Source of the DNA: JABDOU01 sp041609995 | GTDB taxonomy: Bacteria; Actinomycetota; Acidimicrobiia; Spongiisociales; SHLN01 | Assembly (NCBI GenBank): GCA_041609995.1 | Contig: JBFIPU010000021.1 | Location: 1-31,182, forward strand | DNA: 31,182 nucleotides | Direction of reading: 5' to 3' | Shown: piece by piece, positions 21,735 to 28,467 of the stretch | Numbering within the stretch: the first letter of the stretch is position 1 | How the letters are laid out: each line of letters starts with the position of its first letter | Notes under the pieces: generated by a model | What the model was told of the DNA's origin: nothing | The model's input: the letters and a program-made list of their open reading frames with translations, nothing else | Database searches by the model: none | Position numbers and translations under genes: made by a program

Positions 21735-23096
21735 ATGACTTCATCCGATCAGCCCATATCCGATCAGCCCGTATCCGATAAGCCCCTATTCGATCAGCCC
21801 GCATCCGTTGAGCCCGCTTACCAGTCCGGGTTTGGAAACGAGTTCGCCTCAGAGGCCGTGGCCGGGGCGCTGCCGGTCGGACAGAACAACCCGCAGAAGC
21901 CGCCGCTCGGCCTCTACACAGAGCAGCTGTCCGGGTCCGCGTTCACGGTGCCGAATGATCGCAACCGCCGGACCTGGTTCTACCGGATCCGCCCCTCGGT
22001 CCGCCACGCATGGCAGTTCACCGAAAAAGAAACCCACTGGATCCGCACCGCTCCGAATCGAGAATCCGATCCGCCGATCGGCCAGCTCCGTTGGGATCCG
22101 CCGCCGTTCCCGGACGAGCCTTCTACGTTCCTCACCGGGATGCGCACCGTCGCCACCAACGGCGATGCGCACACCCAGATCGGTATGGCGGCCCATGTCT
22201 ACATGGCGGCCGAATCGATGACCGACACCTACTTCTACAACGCCGACGGCGAGTTTCTGGTCGTACCGCAGGAAGGGACGTTGCGCTTCGTGACCGAATG
22301 CGGGGTCCTCGTCGTCAGCCCGGGCGAGATCGCAGTCCTCCCGCGTGGGATGGTGTACCGGGTCGAGCTACTGGACCCGGCCGCCCGCGGCTACATCTGC
22401 GAGAACTACGGCGTCTACCTCGAGCTCCCCGAACGCGGCCCAATCGGTGCCAACGGGCTCGCCAACCCTCGCGACTTCCTCTACCCGGTGGCGTCGTTCG
22501 AAGACACCGAGTCACCGGGCGAGCTGACTGTCAAGTTCGACGGCCGCCTGTTCGGGGTCGAGACCGACTATTCGCCGCTGGATGTCGTCGGCTGGCATGG
22601 AAACCACGCGCCGTACAAATACGACCTGCGCAAGTTCAATGTCATCGGGTCCATCAGCTTCGACCACCCCGACCCGTCGATCTTCACTGTGCTCACGTCT
22701 CCCTCGGCCACCGAAGGGGTGGCCAACGTCGATTTCGTAGTGTTCACCGATCGCTGGCTGGTGGGCGAACACACGTTTCGGCCTCCCTGGTATCACAAGA
22801 ACATCATGAGTGAGTTCATGGGCATTCTCTACGGCGTCTACGACGCCAAAGAAGAGGGCTTCTCCCCCGGCGGCATGAGCCTCCACAACATGTACTTCCC
22901 CCACGGCCCCGACCACGACGCCTGGCTGAAGGCCACCACCTCGGATCTGGAGCCGGAGAAGCTGTCGGACACGATGTCGTTCATGTTCGAGACGCGCTAT
23001 CCACTCATCCCCACCGCCTACGCCGGCTCGATACCGGCACTGCAGGACGATTACCCGAGCGTCTGGCACAGCCTCGAAAAGCATTTCGAGGGTTGA
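21735..23096 (+). CDS. hmgA: Homogentisate 1,2-dioxygenase
   Basis: Opens the ring of homogentisate to maleylacetoacetate in tyrosine/phenylalanine degradation. The 453-residue length is normal. The family start YQSGFGNEFASEA is present after an unusual N-terminal extension. The Fe(II) ligands are His354 (PPWYHKN), Glu360 (SEFMG) and His390 (PHGPDHD), with the same spacing as in the human enzyme. LYTEQLSGSAFTVP and NRRTWFYRIRPS are further hallmarks. ATG 21735 is chosen because GGAGGA is 6-8 nt upstream; a TTG at 21720 is less likely. The first ~27 residues consist of degenerate SDQPX pentapeptides. First gene of a three-gene cluster; maleylacetoacetate isomerase and fumarylacetoacetase are not in the window. 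Confidence 0.97.
   Translation: MTSSDQPISDQPVSDKPLFDQPASVEPAYQSGFGNEFASEAVAGALPVGQNNPQKPPLGLYTEQLSGSAFTVPNDRNRRTWFYRIRPSVRHAWQFTEKETHWIRTAPNRESDPPIGQLRWDPPPFPDEPSTFLTGMRTVATNGDAHTQIGMAAHVYMAAESMTDTYFYNADGEFLVVPQEGTLRFVTECGVLVVSPGEIAVLPRGMVYRVELLDPAARGYICENYGVYLELPERGPIGANGLANPRDFLYPVASFEDTESPGELTVKFDGRLFGVETDYSPLDVVGWHGNHAPYKYDLRKFNVIGSISFDHPDPSIFTVLTSPSATEGVANVDFVVFTDRWLVGEHTFRPPWYHKNIMSEFMGILYGVYDAKEEGFSPGGMSLHNMYFPHGPDHDAWLKATTSDLEPEKLSDTMSFMFETRYPLIPTAYAGSIPALQDDYPSVWHSLEKHFEG
21743..21817 (+). repeat. 15-bp tandem repeat (five copies) in the 5' end of hmgA
   Basis: Units of the type ATCCGATCAGCCCGT at 21743, 21758, 21773, 21788 and 21803, increasingly diverged. Being a multiple of three, they encode SDQPI, SDQPV, SDKPL, FDQPA and SVEPA without a frameshift. 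Confidence 0.9.
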
Positions 23097-24502
23097 GCGG
23101 GCCGCTCGTGACGACCATGCCGGCGTCGTTGATCGGGTCTCTGGCAGACATCGTGGGTCCCGACCACGTCACCACCAGCGACGCCGAACGCGAACTCCAC
23201 TCCCACGACGAATCCGACCACACCCCGGTCAAGCCGGACGCTGTCGTGTTTCCGAGTTCCACCAGCGAAGTGAGTCAGATCGCGGCGCTGGCGAACCGCC
23301 ACCGGGTACCGATCGTGGGCTGGGGGGCGGGCACCAGCGTCGAGGGCCACACCATCCCGGTGCACAAGGGCATCGTCGTCGACTTCCGGCGCATGAACCG
23401 GATCCTGGCGGTACACGCCTCCGACTTCCAGGCCGAGGTGCAGCCCGGCATCCTACGCCTCGACCTCGAAGAACACCTGTCACAACGGCACGGCTTGTTC
23501 TTTCCGCCTGATCCGGGAGCCAATGCCAGCATCGGCGGCATGCTCGCCAACAACGCCGCCGGAATACGGGCACTGCGCTACGGTGCCGCCGGCGCCAACG
23601 TGCTCGCCCTGGAGGTGGTCCTGGCCGACGGATCGGTCATCCGGACCGGCTCGCGATCGGTCAAACAATCAGCCGGCTACGACCTCACCCGGCTGTTCGT
23701 CGGATCCGAAGGAACCCTGGGGCTCATCACCGCCGCCACTCTCAAGCTGGCCCCCATCCCCGAGCACGTTTCATCAGCCGTGATCGCATTCCCCGACGTG
23801 ACCGCCGCCGCCAACGCCGTATACGCCATCATGGGATACGGCCTCGAGCCGGCGGCGCTCGAGCTCTTGCACGAAGACCACGTTCGGTGGATGAACGAAG
23901 AAGAAGGTGCCGGGTTCGCCGCGGCGCCATCGCTGATGGTCGAATTCACGGGAGCCTCCGACAATGCTGTGGAGGAGGCGATGGAGATGACGCGAGACAT
24001 CGCCGAGCGACACGGGTCGGTCGGCTTCGCCGGAACCGTCGGATTCGAAGCCCGCCAGGCCATGTGGCGGCTCCGGCACGCCACCCGCGAACGAGCCCGC
24101 CGGCGCTTCCCCGGACATGAATGGGTTTCGATGGACGCCGCGGTCCCCATATCCCGACTGCCCGAGTTGATCGCCTTCTGCGAGCAGATCACCGCCGACC
24201 GGGCTCAGGAAGCCCGGGTGATCGGCCATGCCGGCGATGGCAACCTTCATCTGGGTCTCCACTTCGACCCCGAGGACGGGGCGGCGCGGGAGGCGGCCCT
24301 CGCCACCGGCCACGACCTGGTGATGAAGGCGATCGAGCTGGGGGGAACGTGCTCGGGAGAGCACGGCATCGGGCTCGGAAAGATCAAGTACATGGTCGCC
24401 GAGCACGGGGCAGAGGCGATCGACACCATGCGGTCCATCAAACAGGCCCTGGACCCGAACGGGGTCCTCAACCCCGGAAAGGTGCTTCCGCCGGCGACCT
24501 GA
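23093..24502 (+). CDS. FAD-linked oxidase, D-lactate/glycolate dehydrogenase (GlcD)-like
   Basis: A 469-residue flavoenzyme of the PCMH-type FAD-binding family that oxidises 2-hydroxyacids. The N-terminal FAD domain has VGWGAGTSVEGHT (~75-87), FPPDPGANASIGGMLANNAAG (137-157) and GSEGTLGLIT; the C-terminal FAD-oxidase domain ends with GTCSGEHGIGLGK and LDPNGVLNPGKVL. This is the D-lactate dehydrogenase/GlcD arrangement. Start choice is open: TTG 23093 overlaps the hmgA stop by four bases, and GTG 23108 and ATG 23117 are alternatives. Next to hmgA it might oxidise an aromatic 2-hydroxyacid such as 4-hydroxyphenyllactate, but that is context inference only. Confidence 0.9.
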   Translation: MSGPLVTTMPASLIGSLADIVGPDHVTTSDAERELHSHDESDHTPVKPDAVVFPSSTSEVSQIAALANRHRVPIVGWGAGTSVEGHTIPVHKGIVVDFRRMNRILAVHASDFQAEVQPGILRLDLEEHLSQRHGLFFPPDPGANASIGGMLANNAAGIRALRYGAAGANVLALEVVLADGSVIRTGSRSVKQSAGYDLTRLFVGSEGTLGLITAATLKLAPIPEHVSSAVIAFPDVTAAANAVYAIMGYGLEPAALELLHEDHVRWMNEEEGAGFAAAPSLMVEFTGASDNAVEEAMEMTRDIAERHGSVGFAGTVGFEARQAMWRLRHATRERARRRFPGHEWVSMDAAVPISRLPELIAFCEQITADRAQEARVIGHAGDGNLHLGLHFDPEDGAAREAALATGHDLVMKAIELGGTCSGEHGIGLGKIKYMVAEHGAEAIDTMRSIKQALDPNGVLNPGKVLPPAT

Positions 24503-24557
24503 TGGATTCACCGCTCGCGCGACGCAGGGGCACGACCGGTCCGGACCGCAGCCCACC

Positions 24558-24570
24558 TACGCTTGCGTCC
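24558..24570 (+). promoter_or_regulatory. Putative leaderless promoter (-10 TACGCT) of the decarboxylase gene
   Basis: TACGCT (24558-24563), 7 nt, GTG 24571. It competes with read-through from the upstream gene and an ATG at 24502. Confidence 0.4.
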
Positions 24571-25938
24571 GTGACACCCGAAGAGTTCCGGCGCCGCGGG
24601 CACGAGGTGATCGACTGGATCGCCGATTACCTGGAGGAAGTCGGGTCACTCCCCGTCCAGCCGAGCGTACGTCCGGGCGACATTCGCTCCCAACTGCCAT
24701 CCGCGGCGCCCGAGAGACCCGAGCCGTTCGAGGACATCATGTCCGACCTCGATCGGGTGATCATGCCCGGACTGCTCCATTGGCAATCGCCCAACTTCTT
24801 CGGGTTCTTCCCGGTGGGAGGCTCTCCTCCCTCGCTGCTGGGTGACTTCATCTCGAGTGGGCTCGGGGTGAACGGGATCACGTGGGCCTCCAGCCCCGCC
24901 CTGACAGAAGTGGAGAACGTGATGGTCGACTGGCTGGCGGACCTGCTCGGGCTGCCGGAGGCCTGGAAGACGACGGGACCGGGTGGTGGCGTGATCCAGA
25001 TGAGCGCTTCCAACTCCTCCCACATCTCCATGGTGGCCGCTCGCCACCGGCGCGGGCCCCGACCGGACCTGATGGTGGCCTACTGCTCCGACCAGGCCCA
25101 CTCGTCGATCGAGAAGGGCGCCCGGGTGGCCGGCTACGGGCACGTCCGCCTCATCGAAACCGACGACGAATTCGCCATGCGGCCCGAGGCCCTGCGCGAT
25201 GCCATCGTGCAGGACGAGGAGGCCGGCTTGCTCCCGACGTTCGTATGCTCCACCGTCGGCACCACCGGCACCACCGCGATCGACCCGGTGGATGCGATCG
25301 GTGCCATCGCCCGCCGCAAGGGCCTCTGGCACCACGTCGACGCCGCCTATGCCGGCACCGCCATGATCTGCCCGGAGCTGCGCCACCTCCAGACAGGTCT
25401 GGACACGGTGGACTCTTACGTTGTCAACCCGCACAAGTGGATGCTGGTGGGCTTCGATTGCTCCGTGCTGTATCTGGCAGACCGGCACCCGCTGATCGAC
25501 GCTCTCGACATCACCCCCGCCTATCTGCGGGGCGGCGAGAGTGAAGAAGTCATCACGTACCGCAACTGGCATGTGTCGCTCGGCCGCCGCTTCCGGGCGC
25601 TGAAGATGTGGTTCGTGCTCCGCAGCTATGGCGCCGAGGCCATCCGGGACATGGTCCGGGGCCACATCGAGCTGGCCAACGGCCTGGCGGCTCGCCTCAC
25701 CGATGACCCCCGGTTCGAGCTGGTCGCCCCCCATCCGCTGGCCCTGGTCTGCTTCTCGCACGTCGACGGCGACGACGCCACCCGCGCACTGGGCGACGCG
25801 ATCAATGACTCAGGACAGGCCTACCTCACGCCATCTCGTGGGCGGCCCGGCTGGTTCCTGCGTGTGTCGACGAGCCAGGCAACCACCACCAGCAAGCACG
25901 TCGACCAGTTGTGGGAGTTGATCGACTCGCTCGCCTGA
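24571..25938 (+). CDS. PLP-dependent group II decarboxylase, aromatic-L-amino-acid decarboxylase-like
   Basis: Decarboxylates an amino acid, probably aromatic, to its amine. The 455-residue protein starts VTPEEFRRRGHEVIDWIADYL, the normal AADC start. Landmarks: LLHWQSPNFFGFFP, His177 in SDQAHSSIEKGARVAG (stacks on PLP), Asp257 in HHVDAAYAGTA (pairs with the pyridine nitrogen), and Lys289 in NPHKWMLVGFDCS (Schiff base). An oddity is MSASNSSHISMVAAR where the family usually has an -ASEA- type stretch. An in-frame ATG at 24502 overlaps the previous stop (TGATG) and would add 23 low-complexity residues; the GTG is preferred for family fit and a nearby -10 hexamer. Tyrosine, DOPA, tryptophan or phenylalanine are possible substrates. 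Confidence 0.9.
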   Translation: MTPEEFRRRGHEVIDWIADYLEEVGSLPVQPSVRPGDIRSQLPSAAPERPEPFEDIMSDLDRVIMPGLLHWQSPNFFGFFPVGGSPPSLLGDFISSGLGVNGITWASSPALTEVENVMVDWLADLLGLPEAWKTTGPGGGVIQMSASNSSHISMVAARHRRGPRPDLMVAYCSDQAHSSIEKGARVAGYGHVRLIETDDEFAMRPEALRDAIVQDEEAGLLPTFVCSTVGTTGTTAIDPVDAIGAIARRKGLWHHVDAAYAGTAMICPELRHLQTGLDTVDSYVVNPHKWMLVGFDCSVLYLADRHPLIDALDITPAYLRGGESEEVITYRNWHVSLGRRFRALKMWFVLRSYGAEAIRDMVRGHIELANGLAARLTDDPRFELVAPHPLALVCFSHVDGDDATRALGDAINDSGQAYLTPSRGRPGWFLRVSTSQATTTSKHVDQLWELIDSLA

Positions 25939-25959
25939 GCGCTGCGCAAGGCACAAACA

Positions 25960-25980
25960 ACCCGACCTCGTGAATCGGGT
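25960..25980. terminator. Hairpin between convergent decarboxylase and rhodanese-dioxygenase genes
   Basis: ACCCGA (25960-25965) pairs with TCGGGT (25975-25980) around a 9-nt loop, in the 44-bp gap between two convergent stop codons. It could serve both strands; no U-run is present. Confidence 0.4.
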
Positions 25981-25982
25981 GG

Positions 25983-27131
25983 CTACTTGGAGAGGGCGCA
26001 CTCGTTGCGCCCCACCTCCGGCTCCTGGATCTTTTCGTCGTCGGCCTCGACGAGACCGAGGTTGACCTTGCGGATCTGGTCATACACCGCAGGCGCCTCA
26101 CCCAGGTGCTCGACCACATAGGTGACGAACGCTTCCTCGTCGGACATGGAAACGACCGGGTCATTCGTCAACAGGTCTCCCAGCTCCCGGCGGATGGACC
26201 CATCGGCCCCGGATTCGGATCGCGACGTGTAGTGAGCGGGGCACACCTCGAGACGGCTGTCGAGAACCGCCAGACGCTCATGGACCGTCCGGAACAGGTC
26301 ACGGGCCCACGGCTCGGTTTGGCCGCCGAGGTCGGGGCGGCCCACACCTGATACGAACACGGCGTCGCCCGTCATCAGGAAACGTCCTGCCACCTCCAGC
26401 GATGTCGATCCCGGCGTGTGCCCGGGTGTGGCCACGGACCGCACGATGACCTCCAGGTCACCGAACTGAAACGTCTCTCCGTCTTCCAGCGGCTGATATT
26501 CGAAGGTGGCGTCCTCCGCATCACCCGGCGCGATGTGGTACGTGGCTCCGACCCGTTCGGCCAGCGCCCGCCCGAGCGACACGTGGTCGGCGTGCAGGTG
26601 GGTGTCGAACACATCGGTGATCGTGCAGCTCATCTCGTCGGCGAACGCCAGATAGACATCGAGGTCGGCAGCCGGGTCGATGACGGCCATCTCTTTGCCC
26701 TGCTGGCCCACCGCATAGGACAGGCACGCCTTGGCGATGCGGTCGAATTGAACGACGAACTGTCCTTCCGCCGCCCACAACTCATGCGGCACGAGCGTCC
26801 TCGCCCAGGCGTCCATTCCGCCGGCCAGGTTCTTGAGATTGGGCAGATCGAGTTCTTCGACCACCAGCTCCGAGGATCCTCCGTGGGCGCACACCACCAC
26901 AACATCCTTGCCTTCGGGGATGACTCGCACCATCTCCTCCGGTTCCTCGAAGGCCGTCCAGTACGGCATGTTGACGGTATCGAAGACAGCCTTGCCCTCG
27001 ATCTGCCAGGTCTCGAATTGCTCCGGTGCACGTACATCGAGAATGAAGGGCGCTGAATCGTCGCTGTCGACACGCAGGGCGAGCTCGTCGGTGTCGACGC
27101 TGGCGACCGGCGCCGGGCTGCTATCGGCCAT
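25983..27131 (-). CDS. Rhodanese-persulfide dioxygenase fusion (N-terminal rhodanese, C-terminal ETHE1-like metallo-beta-lactamase fold)
   Basis: A 382-residue fusion expected to handle sulfane sulfur in the cytosol. Residues ~10-115 are a rhodanese domain with LDVRAPEQFETWQIEG and active-site Cys81 in VVVVCAHGGSS. Residues ~120-325 are an MBL-fold domain with THLHADH (His178, His180, Asp182, His183), TPGHTPGS (His238), TGDAVF (Asp256), the SGVGRPDLGG loop and CPAHY (His300), a pattern of ETHE1-like persulfide dioxygenases that oxidise thiol persulfides to sulfite. The domain order is the reverse of CstB-type fusions, where the dioxygenase comes first. A C-terminal ~60-residue tail follows. 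Actinobacteria usually lack glutathione, so mycothiol or another persulfide is a likely substrate (inference). ATG 27131 has GGGAG upstream. Regulated by the neighbouring ArsR gene, judged from shared promoter elements. Confidence 0.88.
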   Translation of the reverse strand: MADSSPAPVASVDTDELALRVDSDDSAPFILDVRAPEQFETWQIEGKAVFDTVNMPYWTAFEEPEEMVRVIPEGKDVVVVCAHGGSSELVVEELDLPNLKNLAGGMDAWARTLVPHELWAAEGQFVVQFDRIAKACLSYAVGQQGKEMAVIDPAADLDVYLAFADEMSCTITDVFDTHLHADHVSLGRALAERVGATYHIAPGDAEDATFEYQPLEDGETFQFGDLEVIVRSVATPGHTPGSTSLEVAGRFLMTGDAVFVSGVGRPDLGGQTEPWARDLFRTVHERLAVLDSRLEVCPAHYTSRSESGADGSIRRELGDLLTNDPVVSMSDEEAFVTYVVEHLGEAPAVYDQIRKVNLGLVEADDEKIQEPEVGRNECALSK

Positions 27132-27190
27132 GTCGTCTCCCAGGTCGTCTCTCCATCCTCAACCGATCATGCGTGACACCCGCCGTACCG

Positions 27191-27229
27191 GCATATGCAT
27201 GTGCACGCATGTCTCTCGCCGAGAGGATA
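27191..27229 (-). promoter_or_regulatory. Candidate promoter and ArsR operator of the rhodanese-dioxygenase gene
   Basis: On the minus strand TATCCT (27229-27224) can be the -10 hexamer. Immediately downstream lies a motif made of GTGCACGCATG (27201-27211) and GCATATGC (27191-27198), given in plus-strand reading. The same two elements sit just after the -10 of dsrE2. The binding protein is inferred to be the adjacent ArsR regulator. Confidence 0.5.
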
Positions 27230-27254
27230 ACGGGCTCGGCGGGCGAACGCCGGA

Positions 27255-27578
27255 TCAGACCTGGTACGACGCCCGGGATGTTGGCATCTGATCGGCCATG
27301 ACCTCCCGCAGCAGGTCCATGGCCTGGATGATCTTGTGGGAGGTGACGCTGTAGTACATCCACTGGCCATCGCGGCGGGCGTCCACCAGGCCCTTGTCGC
27401 GCAATACGGCCAGGTGCTGCGAGGCATTGGCCTGCGTGATCCCCGCGGCATCGCACAGCTCGCTCACCGTGCGCTCACCATCTCTGAGCGCGTTGATGAT
27501 CAAGAGGCGCTTCGGATCGGCCAGGCCCTTGCACACGCTGGCGTGGAGTTCGGTGAGCTCCTGTTCGATAGCAGACAT
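27255..27578 (-). CDS. ArsR-family winged-helix repressor
   Basis: A 107-residue DNA-binding regulator. The helix-turn-helix is SELCDAAGITQANASQHLAVLRDKGLVDARRDGQWMYY, shown here only through its key parts: recognition helix ~QANASQHLAVLR and wing RRDGQWMYYSV. It has two cysteines, Cys16 in the first helix and Cys42 at the start of the HTH, a possible thiol switch or metal site; the classic CVC metal motif is absent. Its location between sulfur genes suggests it senses persulfide or sulfide, like BigR/SqrR, although those use differently placed cysteines. The start ATG 27578 is leaderless by spacing to TAGACT. Transcribed toward the dioxygenase gene, which has its own promoter, and divergent from dsrE2. 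Confidence 0.9.
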   Translation of the reverse strand: MSAIEQELTELHASVCKGLADPKRLLIINALRDGERTVSELCDAAGITQANASQHLAVLRDKGLVDARRDGQWMYYSVTSHKIIQAMDLLREVMADQMPTSRASYQV

Positions 27579-27590
27579 GGCGCCAGTCTA
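27579..27590 (-). promoter_or_regulatory. Putative leaderless promoter (-10 TAGACT) of the arsR gene
   Basis: Minus strand TAGACT (27590-27585), 6 nt, ATG 27578. It lacks the GCATATGC element found at the two neighbouring promoters. Confidence 0.5.
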
Positions 27591-27630
27591 CGACAGGCAC
27601 CGGTCGCTCGCCCTTAGGAACGCTCTGGTC

Positions 27631-27662
27631 TACACTCGCATATGCGGCAACGTGCATATATG
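27631..27662 (+). promoter_or_regulatory. Candidate promoter and ArsR operator of dsrE2-tusA
   Basis: TACACT (27631-27636) is a likely -10. GCATATGC (27638-27645) and GTGCATATATG (27652-27662) follow at once, covering the expected transcription start. The second element matches 8 of 11 bases of its counterpart at 27201-27211; the first is identical. Confidence 0.5.
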
Positions 27663-27685
27663 TTGCAGAGGAGAGGACGCAAGCA

Positions 27686-28219
27686 ATGACAACACTCGAT
27701 CAGTCGCCGGAAGCCGAGGTGCAGGCGGAAGACGAAACCCCCACCGCCGAGAAGATGGTGCTGGTGGCGGCCTCGGGCGACCTGGACAAGGCGTGGCCGG
27801 TGATGATCCTCGCCACGACGGCTGCTGCATATGGCATGGACGTCACGGTGTTCTTCACGTTCTGGGGTCTCAGCATCCTGAAGCGGCCGGACGCCGGTAT
27901 CACCGGGGATGACTGGCGGCAGCGCATGATGTCGGCATTCAGCGGCGGCAGCACCGATGGGCTCAAGCTCTCGAAACTCAACTTCGGGGGCCTCGGCGCC
28001 AAGTTCATGCAGGATCTGGCCGACGAGAAGAACGTCGCCTCCGTCCAGGAGTTGCTCGAGCTCGCACAGGACATGGGCGTCAAGCTCTGGCCATGCGGCA
28101 TGACAATGGACTTGATGGGGTTGGAGGAGAGCGATTTGATTCCCGGGCTGGACACGCCTGCGGGAGCAGGCTCGGCCATCAGCCTCATGAAGGAAGCATC
28201 GATCAACCTGTTCATCTGA
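27686..28219 (+). CDS. dsrE2: DsrE2-family sulfur-carrier protein (DsrE/DsrF/DrsH-like)
   Basis: A cytosolic sulfurtransfer protein of the DsrE2 (COG2210-like) family; 177 residues. After an acidic ~20-residue N-terminus it shows MVLVAASGDLDKAWPVMILATTAAAYGMDVTVFFTFWGLSIL and ends in a short hydrophobic strand. The sole cysteine of the protein is Cys137 in LWPCGMTMDLMGL, the persulfide-carrying position of the family. Excellent ribosome site (AGGAGAGGA). It precedes tusA by 11 bp. Known DsrE2-TusA-rhodanese sets pass sulfane sulfur between cysteines in sulfur oxidation or detoxification; here the partner rhodanese is fused to a dioxygenase. Confidence 0.88.
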   Translation: MTTLDQSPEAEVQAEDETPTAEKMVLVAASGDLDKAWPVMILATTAAAYGMDVTVFFTFWGLSILKRPDAGITGDDWRQRMMSAFSGGSTDGLKLSKLNFGGLGAKFMQDLADEKNVASVQELLELAQDMGVKLWPCGMTMDLMGLEESDLIPGLDTPAGAGSAISLMKEASINLFI

Positions 28220-28230
28220 GAGGAGCACAC

Positions 28231-28458
28231 ATGGACGCAGACGTAACCGTGGACGCACGCGGGCTCCAGTGCCCCATGCCGGTGATCAAGGTATCGCAGG
28301 CCATCAAGGGCATGGAGTCCGGCCAGACGGTGGCCATCGTGGCGACCGACCGGGGCGCATTGAGCGACATCCCCGCCTGGGCCCGCGACATGGGCCATTC
28401 GCTGAAGGAACAATTCGACAAGGACAACGAGTACCACTTCGTCATCGAGAAGACCTGA
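28231..28458 (+). CDS. tusA: TusA-family sulfurtransferase
   Basis: A 75-residue sulfur-relay protein with the family signature VDARGLQCPMPVIKV, in which Cys14 of the CPxP motif carries the persulfide. ATG 28231 has GAGAGGAG upstream. Co-transcribed with dsrE2. TusA proteins occur in tRNA thiolation and in oxidative sulfur metabolism; this context supports the latter or persulfide detoxification. Convergent with the SGNH hydrolase gene with 9 bp between. Confidence 0.92.
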   Translation: MDADVTVDARGLQCPMPVIKVSQAIKGMESGQTVAIVATDRGALSDIPAWARDMGHSLKEQFDKDNEYHFVIEKT

Positions 28459-28467
28459 TTCGGTCGG

